From positions 192,130,604-192,194,603 of the forward strand of contig CM070873.1 in assembly GCA_036365515.1 (NCBI GenBank): 64,000 nt of DNA, written 5' to 3'. The stretch comes from Torymus aiolomorphi (taxonomy: Eukaryota; Arthropoda; Insecta; Hymenoptera; Torymidae). Shown piece after piece: positions 52,997-64,000 of this stretch. A program made the position numbers and the translations under genes. The notes below the pieces were generated by a model that made no database searches, was not told the origin of the DNA, and saw nothing but the letters and a program-made list of their open reading frames with translations. Position 1 is the first letter of the stretch. Each line of letters opens with the position of its first letter.

Positions 52997-54921
52997 CGTC
53001 GGATTAGGGGAAAAGGATGCTATCTCGAAGATGCGTTGAATAAGGTGCTATCTCGAAGAATGGGTCTGATGTTTGCAACGTTGGAGTGCAACGAAATGAA
53101 AAAAAAATTGATTTTACTTCAAAGTTATATGGATTAATTTTATTTCGCCTGGATATTTAGTATTTTATATTATAAAATAGCTTTATGAAAAAGGTTTTGA
53201 TAACAATTTTTACTATCTAGTAACTTTAATTAATTGTAAAAAATTATTTCGTTGCATTCCAACATTGCAAACTTCAAACCCATCTCGAAGATGCGTTGAA
53301 TAAGGTGCTATCTGGAAGATGCGTTGAAAAACGTGCTATCTCGCTGAGATTAGGAAAACATGCTATCTCGGCAATTTTTTTTTCGTGAAAATTTAAGTTG
53401 GCACCTCTGCAGAATCTTTTAAAGAAAATTGTTTTTTTTTCTTTTTTTCAATATATTGAGTTTGATTATCAGTCATAATAAATTTATAGGATATAGTACT
53501 TTATTATAAAGTTGACTGTCTTACTATATTAACTTTTTATATAAAAAAAATAGTATATATACATGTAAACCCAAAATTAGTGCGGAATAAGCGAATTCCA
53601 TGTAGAAGAATATCTTCCCAAAAGGAGGTAGGACGAGAATAATGCAATAAAATAGAAAAACCTAAAGTCCAAATAGGCGAGAGAAGCAAGTTCAACGTAA
53701 AAAATTATATACACGTAAACGCGGGCAGACGATACATATATATATATAGTTTAATAAAATCGAAAATGCAAACTGCAAACAGGCTGAGTTAAGTTTCACG
53801 TTGACGATTATTGACAATAGGACTAATTAAATAAAAAAACTCAAACATCAGTCGCTAAACAGGTGAAGAAGATGAGAGCCACATAAAAAAATATTTACAC
53901 AAAGCACAGCCGAGCAGGGAGAGTTTTTCAAGGAGAAAATTCTTCAAACATGAATGATAAGGAAGAAGAACTCTTCTACATATATGGAACTCGCCTCTAC
54001 CTCCTGTTTGATGTTTAAGTTTTTTATTTTATTAAACTAAAACTATTTATCGTTTGTCCGCATCTATACGTATATCTATAGTTACATTTTTACGTTTCAC
54101 TTGCCTCCACCGTCTATTTGGTGTGTGGGTTTTTTACTTATCGTATGCCAATGTGGACGTCATAGATACACTTCTATCTGGAACTCGCCTAACTCGCCTC
54201 CTTCGCTTATTTAGGGTTTAGTAATTAATTGTAAAGTTGGCGTTTTTTAGCGACATTTTTGTATTTGAATTATTTATTTTTTTTTATTTCAATTTATCAC
54301 AATATGACGCTAGGATTCGGGAACTTCATTCAAGTGAGTTTAGTGGGAATTTATCGTTTCATGTTTTTGCAATCGGCTACTTAGCGTTACCTGACAGGTG
54401 ATGTGCAACAATTAACTAACAATTCCGTCAGCTACACAATATCGATTTGCCTCATATTTCGTGGACATTATAAGATAGATTGGATGGTGGATATAATAAA
54501 ATCCCAAACTAAATAAAGCATTTATGAAATTTATCGATTTTTCTCATAAATGAACGGCAGTTAAGGATAATGTAATCATACTAAAGTAATATAAAAATTC
54601 TGTTTAAATGGCTATTTATCAGTAAGTTTTATTATTCATTTGAAATTCTAAAAAGGTCAATATAATAAGGCAGCCAAGTTTATAGTAAAATACTATCCAA
54701 TAAATTTATTATCATTGATAATCAAATTTAATATATTGAAAAGAAAAATTTTCTGTAGAAGTTTCTGAAGAGGTGCCACCTTAAATTTTCACGAAAAAAA
54801 AAAATGCCGAGATAGCATGTTTTCCAAATCTCAGCGAGGTAGCACGTTTTTCAACGCATCTTCGAGATAGCACCTTATTCAACGCATCTTCAAGATAGCA
54901 TCCTTTTCCTCTAACCCGACG
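52997..54921. mobile_element. 1.9-kb TIR element in the satellite, TSD AATT
   Basis: The ends CGTCGGATTAGGGGAAAAGGATGCTATCT and the inverse of AGATAGCATCC...CCCGACG are flanked by AATT (52993-52996 and 54922-54925) and satellite units. Inverted arms of about 550 and 280 bp contain serial GTGCTATCTCGAAGATGCGTTGAA-type subrepeats. The interior (53560-54640) has no open frame over 60 codons, so it is non-autonomous. A hAT-type MITE sits in the left arm. Confidence 0.8.
53060..53283. mobile_element. hAT-type MITE, copy 2, TSD CTCGAAGA
   Basis: 224 bp, ATGGGTCTGATG to TTCAAACCCAT, clearly the same family as 32280-32506. CTCGAAGA flanks it at 53052-53059 and 53284-53291. Confidence 0.88.
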
Positions 54922-57015
54922 AATTGTTTAAATAATTATCTTGGTTATTGTTGCACGTCTGCGTAATTCTCTCATATGCGTAGTTCTCGCGTCCCCCGGC
55001 TACTTGGGTTTAAAAATTATTTAAATAATCGTTTGGCTTATTTTTTCATGTTTACATGACTCCCTCCTATTCGTGGATCTTGTGTCCCCCAGCTACTTGG
55101 GTTTAAAAATTATTTAAATAATAGTCTTACTTACGTCGCATGTCTACGTAACTCCGTTATAAGCTTGGAACTGGCGTCCTCCGGCTACTTGGGTTTAAAA
55201 ATTATTTATATAATCGTTTGGCTTATTTTTTATGTATACAGACTCCCTTAAATGCGTGGACCTCATATCCCCCGCCTACTTCAGTTTAAAAATTGTTTAA
55301 ATAATCGTCGTGATTGCTGTTGCTCGTCTACGTAATTCCCTTATATGTGTCGACCTCGTATCCCCCGCCTACTTGGGTTTAAAAATTATTTAAATAATGA
55401 TTTCGGTTATTGTTTCATGTCTTCATGACTCCCTCCTATTCATGGCCCTCATATCCCCCGCCTACTTGGGTTTAAAAATTATTTAATTAATCGCTTTGCT
55501 TATTTTTTCATGTCTACATGACTTTTATGCTTCGATCTCATAGCTCCTGTCTATTGGGTTTAAAAATTGTTTAAATAATCGTTGTGATTACTGTAGCATG
55601 TCTACGTAATTACTTGGGTTTAAAAATTGTTTAAATAATCGTCGTGATTGCTGATGCTCGTCTACGTAATTCCCTTATATGTGTGGACCTCGTATCCCTT
55701 GCCTACTTGGGTTTAAAAATTATTTAAATAATGATTTCGGTTGTTGTTTCATGTCTTCATGACTCCCTCCTATTCATGGTCCTCGTGTCCCCCGGCTACT
55801 TGGGTTTAAAAATTATTCAAATAATAGTCTTGCTTACGTCGCACGTCTACGTAACTCCGTTATAAGCTTGGAACTCGCGTCCTCCGGCTACTTGGGTTTA
55901 AAAATTATTTATATAATCGTTTGGCTTATTTTTTATGTATACAGACTCCCTTATATGCGTGGACCTCATATCCCCCGCCTACTTCAGTTTAAAAATAGTT
56001 TAAATAATCGTCGTGATTGCTGTTGCTCGTCTACGTAATTCCCTTATATGTGTGGACCTTGTATCCCCCGCCTACTTGGGTTTAAAAATTATTTAAATAA
56101 TGATTTCGGTTATTGTTTCATGTCTTCATGACTCCCTCCTATTCATGGCCCTCGTGTCCCCCGCCTACTTGGGTTTAAAAATTATTTAAATAATCGTTTG
56201 GCTTATTTTTTATGTCTACATGACCCCCTTATATGTGTGGACCTCATATCCCCCGCCTACTTGGGTTTAAAAATTATTGAATTAATCGCTTTGCTTATTT
56301 TTTCATGTCTACATGACTTTTATGCTTCGATCTCATAGCTCCTGTCTATTGGGTTTAAAAATTGTTTAAATAATCGTCGTGATTACTGTAGCATGTCTAC
56401 GTAATTACTTGGGTTTAAAAATTGTTTAACTAATCGTCGTGATTGCTGATGCTCGTCTACGTAATTCCCTTATATGTGTGGACCTCGTATCCCTTGCCTA
56501 CTTGGGTTTAAAAATTATTTAAATAATGATTTCGGTTGTTGTTTCATGTCTTCATGACTCCCTCCTATTCATGGTCCTCGTGTCCCCCGGTTACTTGGGT
56601 TTAAAAATTATTCAAATAATAGTCTTGCTTACGTCGCACGTCTACATAACTGCGTTATATGCTTGGAACTCGCGTCTCCCGGCTACTTGGGTTTAAAAAT
56701 TGTTTAAATAATTGTCTTGATTGTTGTTGCACGTCTGCGTAATTCCCTCATATGCGTGGTCCTCGTGTCCCCCGGCTACTTGGGTTTAAAAATTATTTAA
56801 TTAATCGTCTTGCTTATTTTTTCATGTCTACATGACTCCCTTTTATGCTTGGATCTCATAGCTCCTGTCTATTGGGTTTAAAAATTGTTTAAATAATCGT
56901 CGTGATTACTGTTGCACGTCTACGTAATTACTTGGGTTTAAAAGTTGTTTAAATAAATGTCTTGCTTATTGTTGCACGTCTAAGTAATTCCTTAATATGC
57001 ATGGACCTCGCATCC

Positions 57016-57959
57016 CTCGGCTATTTGGGGGTTATTATAGATTACTTAAACATACGATTGGCAACCTTTTATCCTCATTGAAACGCTCCCTGACGCCCCT
57101 GAAATGAAATAGATATAAGAAATTCTCATTCTGTGGGGGCCCTGGGGCCCGTGCTCGGAGTGCCCATTGGTAGATCGGCCTCTGATTTTTATTCCTTTTT
57201 CTGCCTTTTTATTGCCCTTTTTTATTTTTGGAAGTGGAATACTCTCATTTCTAGTTATAGAAGTGCTTCTTTTATATGAGGAAATCCACCGAACCTTTAA
57301 CTGTTGCGATACTTTTTTTTAAGTAATTTATTGCTGCTATTAGCAGAGCATGCGAAGCACATAAACAAGACAGGGGGAAACTAACTACAACAACTAGAAA
57401 ACCAGTCCTGTAATCCATATTACATATAAGTGTGCCATACAGGCTTAGGTCTGGGGATGTACAAAACTGTCTAAAAAGGTTCACTTTTCAAAATCTGTGT
57501 ACTTTGTTACTGTTATATCTCATTCTAATAATTAAAAAAACTGCTACCAATTCATTGGCACGTGGCTTCCTCAAAATTAATTTATTGATTCATTTAATTA
57601 ATTTTTAAAGCCAAATTTGAAAATTAATGCACCTTTTTATGACATCATGGTAATACAATTAATGACGAACATTATGAATATATTAATGAAGAATGATAAA
57701 TATATTCAAATAAACGATACAATAATCAACGATTTTAAATGGATGAATAATGTTACAGAATTTTATGTTATATTTTTAGAAGAAATAGATAATAATTAAT
57801 GCATAATAATCAAACTTTTTACTTCTAAAATTTGCCCAATATATAATTAAAAAAAAATAATCCACACGTAAGAATAATTAAAATATTTAAATTATATATA
57901 AAAACAAATAATCGTGATCAAATTTTTTACACATATTGCCTATCTCAAATGCAAATTCG
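57016..57959. other. Unassigned stretch after the satellite
   Basis: Contains GGGGGCCCTGGGGCCC near 57138 and a 70-codon minus-strand frame (57272-57484, with FLVVVVSFPLSCLC) that I do not recognise. AT-rich afterwards; 57545-57640 resembles 62285-62360. Confidence 0.35.
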
Positions 57960-58170
57960 TCTATAAGTTTCAGGATAATCCATCCATCTGTTCTCGAGAA
58001 ATTACGATTTAAAAAAAAAAGTTAAAAAAATTTTAACCTCAAATATCTCTGAATTTTATGGACCAATCCTTTTGCCCAAAGAAAAGACTCGATTCGTATA
58101 CAAAATGTAACCCCTACATGAAATTTCAAAGCGATTAAGTAAATTTTACTCTATTTATGCAACGACAAAG
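57960..58170. repeat. AT-rich dispersed repeat, copy 1
   Basis: TCTCGAGAAATTACGATTT, CCTCAAATATCTCTGAA and TTATGGACCAATC recur in the same order at 62700-62890, so the regions are diverged direct copies about 4.7 kb apart. Confidence 0.65.
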
Positions 58171-58769
58171 AAAAAATCACTTTTTTTTTAAATTATTTTT
58201 TTTCTAAAGAAATAATCAATAAAAAAACATGAAAATTTAGAAAATTATAGTACTCAATATTCTTTTTAACGAAAAAAATATTCATGTCAATATCGTTTTT
58301 AGGCACGACCGCTTTTCGGGAGAGCCTTATATTTTCGTCAATGCGAAAATTGTAACACTTCAAAAACTGAAAGTTTACGATATAAAAACTATTTTCCACC
58401 CAGAATGAGTTCATTTTAAGCGTTTTTGGAGATGTATTTATGTCGGTACGTATGCATGTAATCAAGTAACCCGATTATCTGAGCGAAATTTCGATGGATC
58501 CAAACGGGCTTTGGGGAAAATACTCGTCTAATTATACATAACTGACAGTTCCCTAGCGAAGATGATCGATGGAAAATTTTAGAAATGGGAGCATAAAGAA
58601 ATATTTCAAAAAATCGATTTTTAACCTTAATGTCTAGAAAAATTATTTTTAAGCTAATATCTATAGGCCTATCTGCTAAAACTAATTAAAAGACACCTTT
58701 TTTCTGTTGGGAATCTTTTGCTCCGAGCAATATTTACCAACACAAATGCGAAAAAACGTCAAAAAAGGT

Positions 58770-59560
58770 AAAAAATGGATGATTTTCGACTATAACTCAG
58801 CAGGATTTGATTTTACACATAAATATTAAATACAAAAATTGTAGATAATATTGAAATGAAACTTTTTTCCATTTAACATTATCATGTAAAATTGATTCCT
58901 GATGTATTAAACTCATAAAAACGATTTTTAACGCCTGAATGTACCTAAAATGGTCGATTTTCGTTTATAACTTAGCAGGATTTGATTTTATACAAAAATG
59001 TTAAATATAAAAGTTGTAGATAATAATTAAACAAAACTTTTTCCCATTTAACATTTGCATCAAAAATCAATACCTGGCGAGTTAAACCTATAAAAACGAT
59101 TTTAAACGCCTAAATATACATAAAATGGACAATTTTCAGCTATAACGTCACAGGATTTAACTTTACACAAATATGTTAAATGTAAAAGTTATAGATTGTA
59201 ATAAAATAAAACTTTTTCCCATTTAACATTTTCCTGTAAAATCAATACCTGGCGAGTTAGACCTATAAAAACGATTTTAAAGGCTTAAATATACATAAAA
59301 TGGATGAATGTCGGCTATAACGTCACAGGATTTAATTTTACACAAATATGTTAAATGTAAAAATTGTAGATTATAATAAAACGAAACATTTTTCCCATTT
59401 AACATTTTCATGTAAAACCAATTCTCGGTATCTAAACTTATAAACACGATTTTTAATGCATTGATGCACCTTACATAGTCAATTTTCGCTTATTATTTAA
59501 CAGAATTCGATTTGATACAGAAATATTAAATAGAATAGCTATCAATAAAATCGGAAAAAT
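58770..59560. repeat. 175-bp tandem array
   Basis: CAGGATTTGATTTTACAC-type words occur at 58801, 58976, 59151, 59326 and (diverged) 59501, exactly 175 bp apart. Each unit also has CCCATTTAACATTTTC and TATAAAAACGATTTT. A further diverged unit lies at about 62035, beyond the inserted material. Confidence 0.85.
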
Positions 59561-59722
59561 CGATATCCAAAGATAATATAATTACAAAAATATAATAATG
59601 AGATACAAAAATACATTTGATTACAATATTCAACCTGATAAACACATTGGTAAAAAATAATTAAAGAAACGAAATATCTATTTCTCTTTTTTCTACAAAA
59701 AAAAAAAAAAAAAACAAATATT

Positions 59723-60155
59723 ATGCAAACTAAAACATTGTTGACATTATATTATGCTCTTTATAATAGTCTTAAAAATTATAGAATAATATCTTGTGGT
59801 TCTTTATATATGAATAGTCGAAGATCATTAAATAATTTACAAAATAACATTTTTAAAATTAATTTTAAAAATACTTTTGTGTTTGAGAGATGCCCTTTAA
59901 ATATACAATAATTATTTTGTTTTGAGTCCGTTTTCTATCATTATGAGAAATTAAATATTAGAGACAAACAATTAATACACAAGAAATAGAACTGTACAGA
60001 TACCAATAAAACAACTCAAACAATAACTAACAAAAACTGTTACATAGAAGCTGTCAGAACTTATAATTCCTTGTCAAATGATCTAGAGAAATTAGAATGT
60101 AGTAGAATTAAAATTAGAAAAGTGTATAAAAATTGGGTTGGTAAAAATATATAAT
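59723..60155 (+). pseudogene. Remnant of non-LTR RT C-terminal region
   Basis: LLTLYYALYNSLKNYRIIS...NLQNNIFKINFKNTFVFERCPLNI corresponds block by block to the C-terminal region of the ORF2 at 28866-29429 (LITIYYAFFHSYINYGIIA...NIQTRIFKLIYKNSFVERRPLNV). After the stop at 59911, similarity continues (FYHYEKLN) with more stops to about 60155. A strongly decayed, 5'-truncated copy of a related element. Confidence 0.7.
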
Positions 60156-60740
60156 TATGTTATCTTACTGTTTCGATAAAAAATTTAAGAAATTTGATAC
60201 AAGATTGCACAGCTTAACCTGTTTACTATGTTCACAGGACCTAAGGGATTGAACTAAAAGAATCAAAATTGTCTAATATTATATAAGTACGTTAAAGTAA
60301 TATCATATTTACAAAAAAAACTTTTGTGTAATTTATGTGCTATAAATTTTGTAGTATGGCAAATTTCAATGTATAAAGAATGCAATATTTTAACTGACTC
60401 TGTCAGTCTTAGTGTGCTAGAAAATTATTAAATAGGTAAGTCTCACTGGGTAGAAGTCGGCGAAATAAATAATGATGTATTTTAATACAACAGATTCCCT
60501 GAAGTGAGTTCTTACACCTTTAACTAAACTTAGAAATTAACCAGTCGAGCTAATGTTACCAGCGATAACTACCTACCCGTATCGCATTTAACCACACACG
60601 CAGCACTTTTATGATATCCCCAGTTCCTAATTACCTATCCCCTCAGACTATAAAATACAAACACTTGAAGATCACTTAGAGCTGCAGAAGCAGCAAAATA
60701 CGGTTGGACGGTCTAGGCTGGCACTACGCCATAGATGCCA
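60156..60740. other. Spacer, no gene seen
   Basis: AT-rich; probably includes the 3' part of the preceding remnant. No recognisable frame. Confidence 0.4.
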
Positions 60741-61225
60741 GTGTGCTGAGAATCATCTAACAGCGATCCACAACTTCAGTAACCATACCACCACCATTGG
60801 GAGGAAAGTACTGACAGAGACCGTCAATTGTATCTCAATGTCAAGGAATGCCTCAGCCTAGGGATCAGCAAAGAACATGAACAGCAGATCAGTCCCTATT
60901 CTGGGGGCAAGCGAGAAGAGTTGAGCATCTAAAAACCACATATAACTAATAAATAGATGACACAAAAAAAAACATTACCATACAAAACAAAAGTCTGAAG
61001 CAATGGTTGTTGTTCACACGCTATACTAGCTACCTGTAACAAATAGAGGGGAAGGACTGGTGGAAACCTTCAACCGTTGTTTCACTGCTGGAACAGCTCC
61101 AGCCTGAGAGTTGCTGAAGACACAAGCAGCAGATTAACTATACACATAGCCACTAGTATGAGTGGCAAACAAGGAAAGTTGACCACCTAAAAACCACATA
61201 TAATTAATAAATAAATGACCCAGGC
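60741..61225. repeat. Diverged tandem duplication, unit about 258 bp
   Basis: AAAACCACATATAACTAATAAATAGATGAC near 60932 recurs as AAAACCACATATAATTAATAAATAAATGAC near 61190. The blocks before both (CAGCCTAGGGATC / CAGCCTGAGAGTT and GGGCAAGCGAGAAGAGTTGA / TGGCAAACAAGGAAAGTTGA) also align. Confidence 0.65.
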
Positions 61226-62009
61226 AACATTTCTTCCACACCTAAGGAATAGTCTGTAGCAGTGCTCGTCATTTACACTCCTCTCGCAACCACAGATATA
61301 CCTGCAAGAACAGAAAGTACTATCAGCTCACCCATCATAGAGGTTAGCAACGAGAAAGGGCTTACTAAATCTACTCTCGCCGTTTACACGCTGCCTTCTT
61401 GTCTATACGACGAATTATCATCAACCGGCGAACACAATGAAAGGGACGAAATTCACTAGAGCGGCGTATGACAGCGGCCGCTGTCATCGCTGGGGACGCC
61501 GGGAGCCAGACGTTGCGATTGTTGACATCAGACACCATGGATACACGCGCGCACACAGCACGCCGCCCTAAGTACTCACTAGGGCTATTCGCCTTAAGAG
61601 CATATAGCAGAAAGCGCGCGCGATCCATATATAATATATAGATATGTATCTTATACACAGGGAGCGTTCGCGGTCACGCTGGTCGCATGCGTTTTTCCGC
61701 TATACTTATGTGCGCGAACGCAGCCTAGCCGAGATAGCCGTTACGACTGCTGCAAGTGCATTAGTACTCATGCTCACAGCGCAATGCCAGATTGCCGTTG
61801 CCAAATGCATCAATGTGCATGGCTTTTTTCTTCTGTTTTTTTCTCCTTTCTGCGGTATTAGTGTATGTGTCCATGTGTCGCGAGTATTTTTTCGAAATTG
61901 AGATTGTATAGGTATATGTAGTTAGGAACACCCATGAGCAGCTATAGTCTCCACCTTTCGTTAGAACTGTATGAAATTTAACTCTATGTTTTTTTTTATC
62001 AATCTAGAG
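61226..62009. other. Mixed-composition stretch with GC-rich part, no gene assigned
   Basis: The frame at 61262-61459 (+) and the one opposite at 61371-61658 have no recognisable domain. 61470-61620 is GC-rich with an AGCGGCCGCT palindrome. TATATATAATATATAG follows near 61628. Confidence 0.35.
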
Positions 62010-62699
62010 TAATGAAACAATAGTTTTCCTCAAATAATTTAACAGAATTTGACTATATACAAAAATTTCGAATACAAAAGTTTATTTAACGTTTTCATAA
62101 ATAAAAATAAAAACGATTATTATAATTTCGATAAAAATTATGAAAACCGTGTTTTTAATATTACTATATGCACTTTGATCATATAATTAATACTTAATAA
62201 ATTTATATGCATCATAGGCTAATTAAAAAGTTATTTACATATATCTATATATGTAGAATCAAAATGCAAACCTTTTACAAAAAAATAATTTGTTGATTCC
62301 TTTAATTAATTTTTAATAACAAAATTTATAATTTTTTAAAAAATTTATTGCATAATTATAATTAAATTCATTTATGAATATTAAAAATTGTTAATTTTTA
62401 AATTTATTTATTTATTATTTATTTATATCAAATTTATATAAATTTTGAGCTGATAAAGTTATCATTTGAAATAGAAGTAAAATATCTATATTTTATAATA
62501 AAACAAATAGCTATCACGGTTGTTTTTTATTAACAAAAACGTGTTTTTTTTTATATTTCATAATTCATTTTTTTAAGAAAAAAAAATTTATAGCTATCAT
62601 TGTTGTTTTTGATGATAACTAAAGAACCATGATAGATAGAAAATTAATTTTTTTAGAAAATATAGGTATTTTAATTCTCTTTCGAATGCCCCCCATCCC

Positions 62700-62890
62700 C
62701 TTCAGATACATAGAGCCGTTCTCGAGAAATTACGATTTTTAAAAAATGTCAAAAAATTTTTAACCTCAAATATCTCTGAAATTTATGGACCAATCATTTT
62801 GTCCAAAGAACTCGACCGAGAACTATAAAAAATCTACCTCTAAAAGGAATTTTGAAGCCATTAAGTCAATTTTACTCTTGTAATCGTTGG
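62700..62890. repeat. AT-rich dispersed repeat, copy 2
   Basis: Direct diverged copy of 57960-58170. A shorter related piece (TTAATTCTCTTTCGAACGCTACCC) follows near 63124 and parallels 62672. Confidence 0.65.
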
Positions 62891-63342
62891 ACATACAAAA
62901 CTGATTTTTTTCATTTTTCAATTTTTTACTCAAAATCTAGCCTACAGAATGTATTCAAATTTTAACAGATTATAGCTATTTATATTCTGTATTATCATGA
63001 TTTTTCTCAAAAAAATTGACCGTTAAGTTTAGGAGTTATAAGCTTCTAAAAAAACACGTTTTTGTTAATAACAAAAGAACCGTGATAGCTAGAAACTTTT
63101 TTTTTTTAGAAAATATAGGTATTTTAATTCTCTTTCGAACGCTACCCATCAGATTCGAATAACTCGATCCTATCATTAAAAAAATCAAAAAACAGTTTTG
63201 AGAAAATCGAAAATTTGAAAAAAAACAAAAACGCATCGCCCCAATCGAAACACGGATTTTTGACCCGTCATCACGCAAAAAAAAACAAAAAAATGAGACC
63301 TGTTTGGTCAAAATGGACCGAGTAGAAGCTGAGATCCAGGCG

Positions 63343-63430
63343 TACACACACACGCACGCACGCACACGCACACGCACACACACACGCACACGCGCACACA
63401 CACACACACGCGCGCGCACGCACCACTCAC
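63343..63430. repeat. (CA)n / (CGCA)n microsatellite
   Basis: ACAC and ACGC units over about 85 bp. The minus-strand Cys/Val/Arg frame is an artefact. Confidence 0.95.
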
Positions 63431-63690
63431 ACATACATACATCCATACAGACATTTTTCAAAAACCATGTATTTTGATTCCTAACACCTCGGAACACAAT
63501 TATAACATGTTTTTACAACAACTCAAAAATTTACTATCACAAAGCTTCCTCTAGGAGGAAGCAATTTATCTTTATTTTAATGATAAAAACGATAAAAATA
63601 AAGTATTACAATTTTTGCAATAATAAAATTATATGGTTCTTCTGAGCATTGCGGTCGTGCCTATTATGTAAAAACAAAGTTTTTACATAG
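63431..63690. other. Spacer, no gene seen
   Basis: Includes GCTTCCTCTAGGAGGAAGC, a 19-bp near-perfect palindrome at 63543-63561, and a TAAAAACAAAGTTTTTA hairpin at 63670-63686. Confidence 0.45.
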
Positions 63691-63724
63691 GGAGAGGGGG
63701 GGCGACGAGCGAAGCCAGGAGCAG

Positions 63725-63755
<31 letters not shown>

Positions 63756-63757
63756 TG
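63691..63757 (+). repeat. (GT)n and G17 run
   Basis: GGGGGGG at 63697, (GT)n at 63725-63738 and 17 G at 63739-63755. Potential for four-stranded G structures; also a place where assembly can err. Confidence 0.85.
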
Positions 63758-64000
63758 TCGAAGACATGGAGGGGGGCTCGGCTTCGAAAATCGGTTCAAT
63801 TTCGAAATATAATCTATTTTCAAAAATTTACGTTTTTATCAATAACTTATGACAAAACATAGCTATTGACTTTTTTGTTTTAAATGTAGAGAATTTTATC
63901 CTGCATAAAGTATTCATAATATATTAAGAATGTGGGACGTGGTAGTCCACGGAGTTGCTTATGCAGCCCCACTGCTGCTGTGCTCTGGATACGAGGAGAT

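Larger units (their letters stand above)
52740..57015. repeat. 93-bp satellite array with higher-order repeats
   Basis: GGGTTTAAAAATTATTTAAATAAT occurs with spacing mostly 91-93 bp, for example 55006, 55099, 55191, 55282, 55375 and 55468. Each unit carries a TAC(GTA)ACT-type block and CCCCCGCCTACTT. Larger blocks repeat: 55641 onward recurs at 56436 (795 bp) and 55151 onward recurs at 55854 (703 bp). A shorter 60-bp spacing occurs at 55556-55616. Interrupted by the TIR element at 52997-54921. Confidence 0.93.

Noticed and set aside
51571..57015. CRISPR array
   Set aside because: The regular spacing is tandem satellite with no unique spacers, and the context is eukaryotic transposons.
61371..61901. 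Possible host gene in the GC-rich stretch near 61.5 kb
   Set aside because: Opposed frames of 85-95 codons without domains, splice pattern or flanking exons.
63036..63497. 153-codon minus-strand frame
   Set aside because: It spans a CA/CGCA microsatellite and AT-rich dispersed repeats; the Cys/Val/Arg middle is repeat translation.

Overview
This window is a eukaryotic, AT-rich, repeat-saturated stretch with no convincing host protein-coding gene. The element content suggests an arthropod, most likely an insect: Ty3/gypsy LTR elements, a jockey/CR1-like non-LTR element, a Penelope-like element (PLE) with a GIY-YIG domain and hammerhead-ribozyme cores, a Maverick/Polinton, hAT-type MITEs, satellites, and long CA/GA microsatellites. 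The order (perhaps Hymenoptera) is only a guess from the general look of the repeats. Nearly everything is transposable element, usually nested, and nearly every long reading frame carries stops or frameshifts.

Layout. 1-1916 is a giant imperfect palindrome. 2.5-17.3 kb is one large DNA transposon with inverted repeats of about 1.15 kb. Its degenerate protein (11.3-15.8 kb) has N-terminal zinc-binding motifs, a FEN1/XPG-like nuclease domain and a C-terminal CXC-type cysteine cluster, and I read it tentatively as Academ-like. It hosts a small compound MITE (4.55-4.85 kb) and a gypsy element (5140-10058, TSD AGTG) that has lost gag, protease and part of one LTR. 17.7-19.7 kb holds an inverted-repeat element, a second PLE-type hammerhead core and a GC-rich duplication.

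19.97-29.63 kb is a non-LTR retrotransposon. Its ORF1 is split by a compound MITE (20.69-20.88 kb) and by a complete 4.9-kb LTR element (21070-25974, 839-bp LTRs, TSD ATAG). Its ORF2 (APE endonuclease plus RT) carries frameshifts. 29641-31691 is a 2-kb palindrome. 32.6-42.3 kb is a 5'-truncated PLE. Its GIY-YIG frame is cut by a 154-bp MITE with an 8-bp TSD, and its 3' region by a compact 8370-bp Maverick (33735-42104, TSD ATTGTA). The Maverick genes form a virion module: packaging ATPase, PLA2-like protein, hydrophobic/basic protein, adenain-like protease, penton-like and major-capsid-like proteins, a DUF8207-like protein and several small proteins. I see no protein-primed DNA polymerase B and no integrase. 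Its 2.1-2.2 kb inverted repeats themselves carry genes.

42.8-44.4 kb contains AT, GT and GA microsatellites and two inverted copies of the 3' end of one ORF around a GC-rich island. 44822-50540 is a second gypsy element (TSD AAAT) whose gag starts with a SAP-like motif. 51-57 kb is satellite DNA: a 152-bp array, then a 93-bp array interrupted by a 1.9-kb TIR element (TSD AATT) that itself contains a hAT-type MITE. 57-64 kb is AT-rich repeats, including a 175-bp tandem array, a remnant of an RT C-terminus and long CA/GT/G runs.

The value of the window is its clear nesting. Target-site duplications and split reading frames give a relative order of insertions, and the Maverick and the FEN1-like transposon are the most unusual elements.
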